Origin: Streptomyces sp. AJS327
GTDB taxonomy: Bacteria; Actinomycetota; Actinomycetes; Streptomycetales; Streptomycetaceae
Assembly: GCF_013450295.1 (NCBI RefSeq)
Contig: NZ_SKBR01000001.1
Coordinates: 872,001-936,000 of the forward strand
Length of the DNA: 64,000 bases
Reading direction: 5' to 3'
Positions 27,047 through 35,486 of this stretch are shown one piece after another. Both the position numbers and the translations under genes were made by a program. How positions within the stretch are numbered: the first letter of the stretch is position 1; every line of letters begins with the position of its first letter. A model generated the notes under the pieces. The model was not told the origin of the DNA, did no database searches, and worked only from the letters and a program-made list of their open reading frames with translations.

Positions 27047-28231
27047 ATGGCCATGCGGCACTTCAGGCACCTGCCGCCCGACATCCGGGGGGCGCTCTTC
27101 CACCGGGAACCGGCCGAGTTCACCCCCGACGCCCCAGCCACCACCCTGGCCGTCGCGCTCGGCGCGACCCTCTACAGCCCCGCCACCCGGCGGGCGCTGG
27201 CGGCCGACGTACGCAAACAGGGCGCCCGCGGGGTCGTCTCGATGGTGCTGTGCCTGGAGGACTCCATAGACGACGCGGAGGTACCGCACGCCGAGGCCAA
27301 CCTGGTACGGCAGTTGACGGAGCTGGACCGGGCGAGCCGCGACGGGGCGGACGCGCCGCCGCTGCCGCTGCTCTTCGTCCGGGTCCGGGAGCCGGGGCAG
27401 GTGCGTGACCTGGTGCGGCGGCTCGGCCCGGCGGTACGGCTGCTCTCCGGGTTCGTCCTGCCCAAGTTCACCGAGGAGCGCGGCGTTCCGTTCCTGACGG
27501 CGGTGGCCGAGGCGGAGGCGGAGAGCGGCGCCCGGCTGTTCGCGATGCCGGTGCTGGAGTCGCCCGAGCTGCTGCACCTGGAGACCCGGGCCGAGACGCT
27601 GGCGGGTATCGCCCGCGCCACCACCGCGCACCGCGAGCGGGTACTGGCCCTCCGCCTCGGGGTGACCGACTTCTGCTCGGCCTACGGACTGCGTCGCACC
27701 CCCGAGATGACCGCGTACGACGTGCAGTTGGTCGCCTCGGTCATCGGGGACGTGGTGAACCTGCTCGGCCGGGCCGACGGCACCGGCTTCACCGTGACCG
27801 GGCCGGTCTGGGAGTACTTCCGCCCGCCGGAGCGGATGTTCAAACCCCAGCTGCGCCGCAGCCCCTTCATGTCCGGCCGGGCGGACGCGCTGCGCACCAC
27901 GCTCATCGAGCACGACATGGACGGGCTGCTGCGCGAGATCGAACTCGACCGGGCCAACGGGCTGTTGGGCAAGACCTGCATCCACCCCTCGCACGTCCCC
28001 CCGGTGCACGCGCTGTCCGTGGTGAGCCACGAGGAGTACAGCGACGCCACGGACATCCTGCTCCCCGAACGGAACGGAGGCGGAGTGATGCGCTCCGCGT
28101 ACACCAACAAGATGAACGAGGTGAAGCCGCACCGCGCGTGGGCCGAGCGGACCCTGCGCCGCGCCGAGGTCTTCGGCGTCGCCCGGGCGGGCGTGGGCTT
28201 CGTCGAGCTGCTGGCGGCGAGCGTCGAATGA
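27047..28231 (+). CDS. CitE/HpcH-type aldolase/lyase of the Ter biosynthetic module
   Basis: This 394-residue TIM-barrel protein of the HpcH/HpaI-CitE lyase superfamily cleaves or forms C-C bonds in CoA-type or keto-acid substrates. Visible motifs are VVSMVLCLEDSIDDAEV (metal-site acidic segment), LPKFTE, MPVLESPELL and LALRLGVTDFCSAYGLRR. Comparative genomics of Ter systems (Anantharaman, Iyer and Aravind) groups such lyases with phosphoribosyltransferases and HAD phosphatases in a predicted pathway for a nucleoside-like metabolite. AGGAG precedes the ATG at 27047, and its stop overlaps the next gene (ATGA). Confidence 0.85.
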   Translation: MAMRHFRHLPPDIRGALFHREPAEFTPDAPATTLAVALGATLYSPATRRALAADVRKQGARGVVSMVLCLEDSIDDAEVPHAEANLVRQLTELDRASRDGADAPPLPLLFVRVREPGQVRDLVRRLGPAVRLLSGFVLPKFTEERGVPFLTAVAEAEAESGARLFAMPVLESPELLHLETRAETLAGIARATTAHRERVLALRLGVTDFCSAYGLRRTPEMTAYDVQLVASVIGDVVNLLGRADGTGFTVTGPVWEYFRPPERMFKPQLRRSPFMSGRADALRTTLIEHDMDGLLREIELDRANGLLGKTCIHPSHVPPVHALSVVSHEEYSDATDILLPERNGGGVMRSAYTNKMNEVKPHRAWAERTLRRAEVFGVARAGVGFVELLAASVE

Positions 28232-31179
28232 CGGGCGAGCGCCGGGTGACGGCGGCCGGGACGCGCGGCCCCCACCCCGAGACGGCGGACGCGGCACCGC
28301 GCACGGAACCCGAGGGCGCGGCCCCGGCACCGGCCCCGCCGTCAGGCGGCGACGCGGCGGGACCGGCGGTACCCCCCGCCCGGACCGGCGGCCCGGGAGG
28401 GACGGAGGAACCGGAAACCCCGGGAAGCCCGGAGCATCCCGCACCTCCGGAGCCGTCCGGCGAACCGGTGGCCAACTCCGGGGAGCCGGAGCCCTGTTGG
28501 CCCGGTACCTGGGTGGCCGAGCGGCTCGGCGTCCGGCTGCGGGAGGGCGGTCCCGCCGGGGCGCCCGGGCTCCGCTCCGTGCTCGGACTGGCGCTGCGCC
28601 GCAACCCCCGGCGCGCGCACCTGCTGGTCTCCCGGGTGCTCGGCAAGCACGTACCGGCCCGGCCCGGAGAGGTGTGGGAGACCGGGCTGCGCCTCGGCGC
28701 CCGGGTCCGCGAACTGCTCGGCGACGCGGAGGCCGACCGCGCGGTGGTCCTGGGCTACGCGGAGACCGCCACCGGGCTCGGCCACAGCGTCGCGGACGGC
28801 GTCGGTGGCGTCCGCTACCTGCACTCGACCCGTCGGCTGGTGCCCGGGGTGGCCCCCGTCGGCGGGTTCGAGGAGGAACACAGCCACGCCACTTCTCATC
28901 TGCTGCTGCCCGAGGACCCGGAGCTGCTCAGCGGGGACGGGCCGCTGGTGTTGGTGGACGACGAGCTGTCCACCGGACGGACGGTCCGCAACACCGTCGC
29001 CGCCCTGCGCGACACCGCGCCGGGCCGCCGCCGCTGCGTGATCGTCACGCTGGTGGACGTGCGCTCGGCCGCCGACCGGGCCGCGTTCGACGAGGCCGCC
29101 GCCGCGCTGGGGATGCGCGTCGACGTGGTGGCGCTGGCCACCGGGCGGGTCGAGCTGCCGGACGATGTGCTGCTCCGGGGACGGGAGTTGGTGGCCCAGC
29201 ACGACGAACGGACGCCGGTCGCACCCGCGCCCTCCGCGAACGGCTCCGCGCCCCCGGCGGGCCCCGGCGGCTCCGGCGGCGGGCCCGCGCCCGCGCCGCA
29301 CCGGCTGGACCTCGGCTGGCCCACCGGGCTGCCGGACGGGGGACGGCACGGCTTCACCGAGGCCCACCGCCGACGGCTGAACGCCGCCCTCCCCGGTATG
29401 GCGGAGCGCCTGGCGGACGGGCTGCGCCGGGCCGGTGTGCCCCTCGCCCATCCCGAACCCACCCCCACGCCCGGGGAACCCGTACTCCCCACCTCCGCGC
29501 ACTCGACCCCCGCACCGCCGCGTCCCGCCGCCGGGCCGCGCCCCCCGCGCGTCCTGGTGCTCGGCAGCGAGGAGCTGATGTACGCGCCCCTGCGGCTGGC
29601 CGAGGCGCTGGAGCGGCGGCTCGGCACGGCGGCCGAGGTGCGGTTCTCCACCACCACCCGCTCCCCGGTCCTCAGCGTGGACGACCCGGGCTACGCGGTG
29701 CGTACCGCCCTGCGCTTCCCCGCGCATGACGCGCCCCGCGAGGGCCCCGGCGAGCGCTACGCGTACAACGTGGCGCCCGGCGCCGACCCGGAGCGCCGCT
29801 TCGACGCGGTGGCCGCCGTGGTCGACTCCGCCGGGGACACCCCTGAACTGCACGCCCCCGACGGGCTGTTGGCCCGGCTGGCCGAGCACACCGACCGGGT
29901 GCTGCTGGCCGTCCTGCCCGCGTACGCCCCGACCGCGACCCCCGCCCCGCCCGCCCCGCCCCCCGGCGCGAGGACCCCCGCGACGGCCCCGACCCCCGAC
30001 CCGGCCCCGGAGGCGGCGGTGTGGCGGGGGCCCCGGCCGCTGTACGGGCCCGCCTTCTCCTCCTACCGGGCCGAGGAGGTCGGCTGGCTGCTCCAGGACC
30101 TCTCCGGCGCCGCGCTGGAAGCCCCCACCGAGGAGCGGGAGGAGGCCATCCAGCGGGGCGGGGCGCACTACGCGGAGTCACTGCCCGTCGAGTACCAGCC
30201 CAGCCCGGAGTACCAGCGGCTGTTCCACACCGCGCTGGAGTCCTCGGCGGCCCGCGTCGCCCGCGCCGTCGGCACCGTCACCGACACCGTGCTCGCCGAG
30301 CACCGGGCCGCCCGGCCGGGGAGCGACGGCCCGGTGCTGGTCTCGCTCGCCCGCGCGGGAACCCCCGTCGGGGTGCTGATGCGGCGCTGGGCCCTGCGGA
30401 CGCGGGGGACGCGGCTGCACCACTACGCCGTCTCCATCGTGCGCGGACGGGGCATCGACACCACCGCCCTGCGCTACCTCGCCGCCCACCACGACCCCGC
30501 CGACGTCGTGTTCGTCGACGGCTGGACCGGCAAGGGCGCGATCACCCGGGAGCTGGCCGAGGCGCTGCGGCCCTTCCCCGGCTTCGTCCCGCGGCTCGCG
30601 GTGCTCGCCGACCCCGGCTCCTGCGTGCGCACCTACGGCACCAGGGAGGACTACCTCATCCCCTCCGCCTGCCTCAACTCCACCGTCTCCGGGCTGATCT
30701 CGCGCACCGTGCTCCGCGCCGACCTGGTGGGCCCGGACGACTTCCACGGCGCGAAGTTCTACCGCGAGCTGGCCCCGGCGGACGTCTCGGCCCGCTTCCT
30801 CGACACCGTCGAGGCGCGCTTCCCCGAGGTGGCGGAGCGGGTGGCCGAGGACGTGCGCGGACTGCTCGCCGCCGACCGGGCCCCCACCTGGGCGGGCTGG
30901 CGGGCGGTGGAGCGGATCAGCGCCGAGTACGGCATCCACGACGTCAACCTCGTCAAACCCGGTGTCGGCGAGACCACCCGCGTCCTGCTGCGGCGCGTCC
31001 CCTGGCGCGTCCTGACCCGTACCGGCGCCGGAGCCGAACTGGACCACGTACGGCTGCTCGCCGAGCAGCGCGGCGTCCCGGTCGAGGAGGCGGGCGACCT
31101 GCCGTACAGCTGCGTCGGACTGATCCACCCCCGCTACACCAGGGGCGCCACCGGCGCCGACGGAAAGGCCACCGGATGA
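28228..31179 (+). CDS. Fused double phosphoribosyltransferase with TRSP and PELOTA-like domains
   Basis: This 983-residue protein carries two PRPP-binding phosphoribosyltransferase domains. The first (about residues 100-330) has the loop VLVDDELSTGRT at about 241-252. A TRSP-like domain follows (about 435-600), with VLVLGSEELMYAPLRLAEAL. The second PRTase (about 600-880, PF11202/StiP type) has VVFVDGWTGKGA near 760-771. A PELOTA-like RNA-binding domain closes the protein (about 890-975). Pro/Ala/Gly linkers separate the parts, and the first 90 residues are low complexity. In many bacteria these are two genes; here they are one. It overlaps both neighbours by ATGA. Confidence 0.85.
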   Translation: MTGERRVTAAGTRGPHPETADAAPRTEPEGAAPAPAPPSGGDAAGPAVPPARTGGPGGTEEPETPGSPEHPAPPEPSGEPVANSGEPEPCWPGTWVAERLGVRLREGGPAGAPGLRSVLGLALRRNPRRAHLLVSRVLGKHVPARPGEVWETGLRLGARVRELLGDAEADRAVVLGYAETATGLGHSVADGVGGVRYLHSTRRLVPGVAPVGGFEEEHSHATSHLLLPEDPELLSGDGPLVLVDDELSTGRTVRNTVAALRDTAPGRRRCVIVTLVDVRSAADRAAFDEAAAALGMRVDVVALATGRVELPDDVLLRGRELVAQHDERTPVAPAPSANGSAPPAGPGGSGGGPAPAPHRLDLGWPTGLPDGGRHGFTEAHRRRLNAALPGMAERLADGLRRAGVPLAHPEPTPTPGEPVLPTSAHSTPAPPRPAAGPRPPRVLVLGSEELMYAPLRLAEALERRLGTAAEVRFSTTTRSPVLSVDDPGYAVRTALRFPAHDAPREGPGERYAYNVAPGADPERRFDAVAAVVDSAGDTPELHAPDGLLARLAEHTDRVLLAVLPAYAPTATPAPPAPPPGARTPATAPTPDPAPEAAVWRGPRPLYGPAFSSYRAEEVGWLLQDLSGAALEAPTEEREEAIQRGGAHYAESLPVEYQPSPEYQRLFHTALESSAARVARAVGTVTDTVLAEHRAARPGSDGPVLVSLARAGTPVGVLMRRWALRTRGTRLHHYAVSIVRGRGIDTTALRYLAAHHDPADVVFVDGWTGKGAITRELAEALRPFPGFVPRLAVLADPGSCVRTYGTREDYLIPSACLNSTVSGLISRTVLRADLVGPDDFHGAKFYRELAPADVSARFLDTVEARFPEVAERVAEDVRGLLAADRAPTWAGWRAVERISAEYGIHDVNLVKPGVGETTRVLLRRVPWRVLTRTGAGAELDHVRLLAEQRGVPVEEAGDLPYSCVGLIHPRYTRGATGADGKATG

Positions 31180-31997
31180 CCCCGCCCCCCGGCGCGCCCG
31201 TCGTCGCCAGCGACCTCGACCGCACCCTGATCTACTCGGCCGCCGCGCTCGCCTTCGACGCCCCGGACGCGGCCGCGCCCCGGCTGCTCTGCGTCGAGGT
31301 GTACAAGGGCGCGCCGCTCTCCTTCATGACGGAGACGGCGGCCGCGACGCTCGCCGAACTCGCCGCGCACGCCCACTTCGTGCCCACCACCACCCGCACC
31401 CGCGAGCAGTACGCGCGGGTCCGGCTGCCCGGCCCGCCGCCGCGCTACGCGATCTGCGCCAACGGTGGCCACCTGCTGGTGGACGGGGAGAGCGACCCCG
31501 GCTGGCGGGCCCGCGTCCGACGGGAACTCACCGCCTGCGCCCCGCTCGACGAGGTGCGCGCCGAGCTGTCCCGCGCGGCCGACCCCGCCTGGCTGCGGAA
31601 GCTCCGCACCGCCGAGGACCTCTTCGTGTACCTGGTCGTCGACCGCGACGCGCTGCCGGGGACCTGGCTGAAGGAACGCGCCGCCTGGCTCGACGAGCGC
31701 GGCTGGAGCCTGTCCCTCCAGGGCCGCAAGGTGTACGCCGTGCCCCGCCCGCTCACCAAGAGCGCCGCCGCCGCCGAGGTGGCCCGCCGCACCGGCGCCG
31801 GGCTCGTCTGCGCCGCGGGGGACTCGCTGCTCGACGCCGACCTGCTGCTCGACGCCGACCGGGGCTGGCGCCCGGGCCACGGGGAACTGGCCGCGGACGG
31901 CTGGGCGGCACCGCACGTCACGGCGGTTCCGGAGCGCGGGGTCGCGGCCGGGGAGCGCATCCTCGCCCTGCTACGGGAGGCCGTGCGCCCCGAGTAG
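31176..31997 (+). CDS. HAD-superfamily phosphatase of the Ter biosynthetic module
   Basis: This 273-residue Cof/sucrose-phosphatase-like HAD hydrolase has the nucleophile motif ASDLDRTLIY (Asp13 and Asp15), a Thr motif in FVPTTTRTREQY, the conserved Lys in PLTKSAAAAEV and the final acidic motif AAGDSLLDADLLL. The start overlaps the PRTase stop (ATGA at 31176-31179), giving a strictly coupled three-gene operon. It presumably dephosphorylates the sugar-phosphate or nucleotide-like product of the upstream enzymes. Substrate unproven. Confidence 0.85.
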   Translation: MTPPPGAPVVASDLDRTLIYSAAALAFDAPDAAAPRLLCVEVYKGAPLSFMTETAAATLAELAAHAHFVPTTTRTREQYARVRLPGPPPRYAICANGGHLLVDGESDPGWRARVRRELTACAPLDEVRAELSRAADPAWLRKLRTAEDLFVYLVVDRDALPGTWLKERAAWLDERGWSLSLQGRKVYAVPRPLTKSAAAAEVARRTGAGLVCAAGDSLLDADLLLDADRGWRPGHGELAADGWAAPHVTAVPERGVAAGERILALLREAVRPE

Positions 31998-32092
31998 CCG
32001 CCGGCCGGGCACCGCGGCGCCGGAACCGGGCGTCGGGACCGTGCGCCGGACCGGGCACGCCGGGACCGGACAGGCCACCGGGTGGCCGGGCC

Positions 32093-32668
32093 TCACTCCA
32101 GCCGGGGCCGCTGTCCCTGATGCCGCTGCCCGGTGTGCCGGGGAGCCCGGTCGCCCCGCTCCTCGCGCACCGCCTGCTCCGGGTGGCGGCTGCGCCAGTA
32201 CGGGTTGTCGTGCGGCAGCGCGCTGCCCACCCGCCCGTACATCCCGAAGACCATCAGCAGCAGCCCCACCACGAAGCTGAACAGCACGTTACGCAGCTGG
32301 AACGCCAGCACGTTCCAACCGGTCTCCAGCAGGGCGAGGTTGATGAAACCGCTGAGCACGAAGGTCAGGCCCAGCACGATGTTCAGCGAGGAGGCCGTGT
32401 TACCGCCCCGCACCATCCCGCCGAACAGCACCGCGCCCACCGCGATGGACAGCACGCTCAGCGCGCCGTTGGTGCTCAGCCCGGCGACGATCTGGCCCGG
32501 TGTCTCGAAGAAGCCCACGTCCGACGATCCGGCGAACCCCAGGATGCCGAAGGTGAGCAGCAACAGCCCTGTCAGCCCGGCGCCGACCCGGTAGACCCGG
32601 CTCAGCCGGTGGTCCACGGGGAGGTGCTCGTCGAGCAGGGCGCTGCTGACGATCGAAGCGCCAGCCAT
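32093..32668 (-). CDS. DUF4383 membrane protein
   Basis: This 191-residue protein has four predicted transmembrane helices (about residues 28-45, 62-88, 94-115 and 122-143), seen in GLTGLLLLTFGILGF and LFSFVVGLLLMVFGMYG. The last 45 residues form a charged cytoplasmic tail rich in Arg/His/Gln. The DUF4383 family is widespread in actinobacteria and uncharacterised. It is convergent with the HAD gene, about 95 bases away. Start is ATG at 32668. Confidence 0.85.
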   Translation of the reverse strand: MAGASIVSSALLDEHLPVDHRLSRVYRVGAGLTGLLLLTFGILGFAGSSDVGFFETPGQIVAGLSTNGALSVLSIAVGAVLFGGMVRGGNTASSLNIVLGLTFVLSGFINLALLETGWNVLAFQLRNVLFSFVVGLLLMVFGMYGRVGSALPHDNPYWRSRHPEQAVREERGDRAPRHTGQRHQGQRPRLE

Positions 32669-32938
32669 GGGTCAAGCCCCCTTGGGGGTCGCGGATGCGG
32701 TCCTGGCGGAACGCCTCCCTCCAGCATCCGCCCGCGCCGCCCACGCTTCAACCGAAGCCCGTCCGCCCCGCCCCACCCGGGCTCTGCCGTACTGAGGCTC
32801 TGCCGGACTGAGGCTCCCGCCTATCGGGCTCCGCCCCGCCAGCCCCCACCGCTCCGGACCGCTCCGGAAACGGGAAGCGCCGCCCCGCCCCCCCCGGGAC
32901 CGCCGCCGATGCCGGGCCACGCGCCCGGCCGCCGGGGC

Positions 32939-33154
32939 TCAGCCGCAGCAGCCCCCGCCGCAGCAGCCGCCCCCGCCCGAGGGGGCCGCGGGCGCCGCGG
33001 GCGCGGCCGTACCGCCCACCGCCACCGTGGACAGCAGCTTCACGGTGTCACCGTGTCCCTCCGGACAGTCAGCGGGCGCGCTCGACTCCGCCATCGGACG
33101 GTTCAGCTCGAAGGTGGCCCCGCACTCGCGGCAGCGGTACTCGTATCGCGGCAT
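32939..33154 (-). CDS. FmdB-type zinc-ribbon protein with Cys-rich tail
   Basis: This 71-residue small protein begins MPRYEYRCRECGATFEL, the FmdB/CxxC_CxxC_SSSS pattern, with zinc ligands Cys8 and Cys11. The second knuckle reads CPEGH (Cys30, His34) instead of the usual CPxC. An Ala/Pro linker leads to a C-terminal GGCCGGGCCG with four cysteines, which could bind metal or be redox-active. Family members are regulatory zinc ribbons of unknown target. It lies 86 bases downstream of the coiled-coil gene on the same strand. Confidence 0.85.
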   Translation of the reverse strand: MPRYEYRCRECGATFELNRPMAESSAPADCPEGHGDTVKLLSTVAVGGTAAPAAPAAPSGGGGCCGGGCCG

Positions 33155-33240
33155 GCGACCAGCGTAGCCGTGTGGCCCCACCACGGACCCCGCCAGGACC
33201 GCTTCCCGGCCGCCCCGGCAACCAGCCGGACGGGACCGGG

Positions 33241-34506
33241 CTAGCCGCCGCCCGCGCGATCCTGCCGGATCTGATCCACCACGCGCTGCGCCGTCTCGCG
33301 CACCGCGTCCAGCTCGCTGAGCAGGTGCCAGTAGTCCGGATGACGGCCGGTGAGCGAGTCCACCGCGCGCCGCACCCGCTCCACCGCGCTGTCCAGCGGC
33401 CCCGCGTGCCGCGGGTCCGGAGTGCTGCGCCCGGCCATCGCCAGCCGCTGCGCGTCCCGCACCGCGAACCGGGCGCGCTCCACCTCCGCGGTGTGGTCCG
33501 CCGCGACCTCGTCCAGCCGGCGCAGCCGCTCCGTCACGGCCTTGACGGCCTCGTCGGTGCCGTCCAGCAGCGCCCGGGTGGTGGACAGGAGCGCGGTGGT
33601 GTCCGCCCAGCGCTGCTGCTCCCGGGCCTCCCTGGCCTCCCGCAGTCGCTCCTCCGCCTGCCGCACTGACTCCCCGGCCTCGCGCGGCACCTGCTGGAGG
33701 TCCTCCCAGCAGGCCAGGCTGAACCGGCGGCGCAACTCGCTGAGCACCGGCTCGCACTGCTCCGCCCTGGTGTGCAGGGCCTGTGCCCTGGTCCGCAGCG
33801 AGGACAGGCGCTTGTCCAGCTCGGCGGCGGTCTCCGGCAGTCGCTCCACCTCGCTGCGGATGGCCCCGGCCTCCCGCACCACCCGGTCGGCCCGCCGCAC
33901 CGTCTCGTGCACGCCGTGCTGCCCGGCGCCCTCGTTGAGCTTGGTCAGTTCCGGGGAGAGGGCGGCGAGCCGGGCGGCGTGGTCATCGGCCCGCAGACCC
34001 GAGCCGCGGACCCGGTCGAGCGACTCGCTGGCCGCCAGCAGCCCCTGCCGGGCCCGCTCCACGGCGGGCGCCACCCGGGCCAGCTGGTTCTCCGCCTGCG
34101 TCAGCAGCGTGCCGAGCCCCTGGGAGAAGCGGTCCAGCTCGGCCTTGACCCGGTCCAAGTCCTCCCGGGCACGGGCGAGTTCGGCCCGGGCGCGGGAGGC
34201 GGTGCCGGAGTCGAGATCGTCCCGGTCGAGATCGTGCGCGTCGACGGCGGTGATGTACTCGTGGCTCGCGTGGTCGATGCGCGTACAGAGCTGGGCGAAC
34301 TCCTCGACCGTCCGGCGCGCCGCGGCGGAGTTCTCCACCGCGCTGATCGTCTCGACCGAGATGCGCACCTCGCGCTGGGCGGTGTCCAGCGCGTAGAAGG
34401 CGGCCGCTGCGGCGTCCTTGGCGGCTTGGGCCTCGGTCCGCAGGTTCTCCGCACGCCCGCCGCCCCACCCCCAGCGGCGAGTGCCCCCGCCGTTCATCGC
34501 CGTCAC
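33241..34506 (-). CDS. Hypothetical long coiled-coil protein
   Basis: This roughly 421-residue protein is almost entirely helical and coiled coil. Heptads run from about residue 20 to the end (for example ARAELARAREDLDRVKAEL). The N-terminal WGWGGGRAENLRTEAQ stretch is distinctive. There is no transmembrane segment and no catalytic motif. I chose GTG at 34506 because GAGAGGGA lies upstream; ATG at 34497 or the in-frame start at 34578 are alternatives. I do not recognise a function. The neighbouring zinc-ribbon gene is probably in the same transcript. Confidence 0.75.
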   Translation of the reverse strand: MTAMNGGGTRRWGWGGGRAENLRTEAQAAKDAAAAAFYALDTAQREVRISVETISAVENSAAARRTVEEFAQLCTRIDHASHEYITAVDAHDLDRDDLDSGTASRARAELARAREDLDRVKAELDRFSQGLGTLLTQAENQLARVAPAVERARQGLLAASESLDRVRGSGLRADDHAARLAALSPELTKLNEGAGQHGVHETVRRADRVVREAGAIRSEVERLPETAAELDKRLSSLRTRAQALHTRAEQCEPVLSELRRRFSLACWEDLQQVPREAGESVRQAEERLREAREAREQQRWADTTALLSTTRALLDGTDEAVKAVTERLRRLDEVAADHTAEVERARFAVRDAQRLAMAGRSTPDPRHAGPLDSAVERVRRAVDSLTGRHPDYWHLLSELDAVRETAQRVVDQIRQDRAGGG

Positions 34507-34743
34507 GAATCCCTCTCCCGTGTGTGCCGCAGCCGTAGGACCGACCGCCATTCTCCCACCCCGTTCCAACGAACACACGGGCCCGATAGTTCACCGCCCC
34601 CACCCCGGCCCCGGTCCCGCCCCCGGCTGCCCCGGGCCACGAGGCTCCACCCCGGCCACCGCGCGCCCCTCCGGCCGCCGCCGGGGCCGGGGCCGGGAAC
34701 GGCCGCCCCGTTTCCTCCACCCCTCCGCTTCCTCCACCTCTCT

Positions 34744-34815
34744 GGCCTCTCCGGCCTCTCCGGCCTCTCCGGCCTCTCCGGCCTCTCCGGCCTCTCCGGC
34801 CTCTCCGGCCTCTCC
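34744..34815. repeat. (GGCCTCTCC)x8 tandem repeat
   Basis: Eight uninterrupted copies of a 9-base unit lie about 90 bases upstream of tRNA-Val, with a degenerate copy just before. A multiple-of-three period keeps all frames open, but neither strand has convincing coding context. The surrounding gap (34507-34902) has no supported gene. Confidence 0.95.
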
Positions 34816-34902
34816 GGCCGTCCGGTGGGGCGCGGACGGGCGGGTCCGGGGGTTTGCGCGCTCCCGCCGGTCACGGGGTACGCTGTGCGTTCGTCAGCAT
34901 GG

Positions 34903-34974
34903 GGGCGCATAGCTCAGCGGTAGAGCGCTTGCCTTACAAGCAAGATGTCACTGGTTCGATCCCAGTTGTGCCCA
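34903..34974 (+). tRNA. tRNA-Val (anticodon TAC)
   Basis: The 72-base cloverleaf has acceptor arms GGGCGCA and TGTGCCC, D-arm GCTC/GAGC, anticodon stem CTTGC/GCAAG with loop CTTACAA (anticodon TAC at 34935-34937), and T-arm ACTGG/CCAGT with loop TTCGATC. The discriminator is A and the CCA end is not encoded. It decodes GUA/GUG valine codons. Confidence 0.95.
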
Positions 34975-34992
34975 CCCTGTAGAAGCAGGTCG

Positions 34993-35022
34993 GAGCCCCG
35001 CCGAGCATCCTCGGCGGGGCTC
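34993..35022 (+). terminator. Terminator after tRNA-Val
   Basis: GAGCCCCGCCGAG (34993-35005), loop CATC, and its exact complement (35010-35022) make a 13-bp stem 18 bases after the tRNA. Confidence 0.85.
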
Positions 35023-35072
35023 TGGTGCGTACCGGGGGTTTAACGGGGCTCTGGTGCGTACCGGGTGTCTAA
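35015..35072. repeat. 29-base tandem duplication behind tRNA-Val
   Basis: Two adjacent 29-base units (35015-35043 and 35044-35072) match at about 27 positions, with the first 22 identical. The unit starts inside the right arm of the terminator. The following stretch to 35486 is G-rich on the + strand and shows no gene. Confidence 0.9.
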
Positions 35073-35486
35073 CTGAGTTGCCCCTGCCTCGCGATGTCGC
35101 CGCACAGGGTGCTGCGGCACCAGGGCGCAGGGCGGAGAAGTCCCCTTCGCCGCACGGCTGTTGAGTCGATTCCCCGCCGGAGTCCGGGTGCCCCGGAGTC
35201 CGGGAATCCGGGCGTTCGGGGATCTGGGTGCGCGGCGGGGGCGGCGTACGTCGGTGCGTGGCGGGGAGCCGGGTGCGGAGCCGGTAGGCGGCCACTGGGC
35301 GCCGGGAGCGGTGCCGGAGGCTGGCGGGGGACGGGCGATGGCGCGCGGCGTGTGGGGTCGTGCGGAAGGGGCGTCGCGTCAGTCGCTGTGGCCTTGTGGG
35401 GAGGGGCGGCGCTGGCGCGGGGGTCGCGGGGTGGCCGGAGGCGCGCGGTGGGGCGGAGGCCGAAGTGGCGGGGTGGGGCGGGGAGT

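Noticed and set aside
34738..34820. Tandem repeat read as a CRISPR array
   Set aside because: The unit is 9 bases with no spacers, and there are no cas genes.
34903..35072. tRNA-Val as the attachment site of an integrated element
   Set aside because: No integrase, no element genes and no repeat of the tRNA 3' end were seen nearby; the tandem repeat behind it does not include tRNA sequence.
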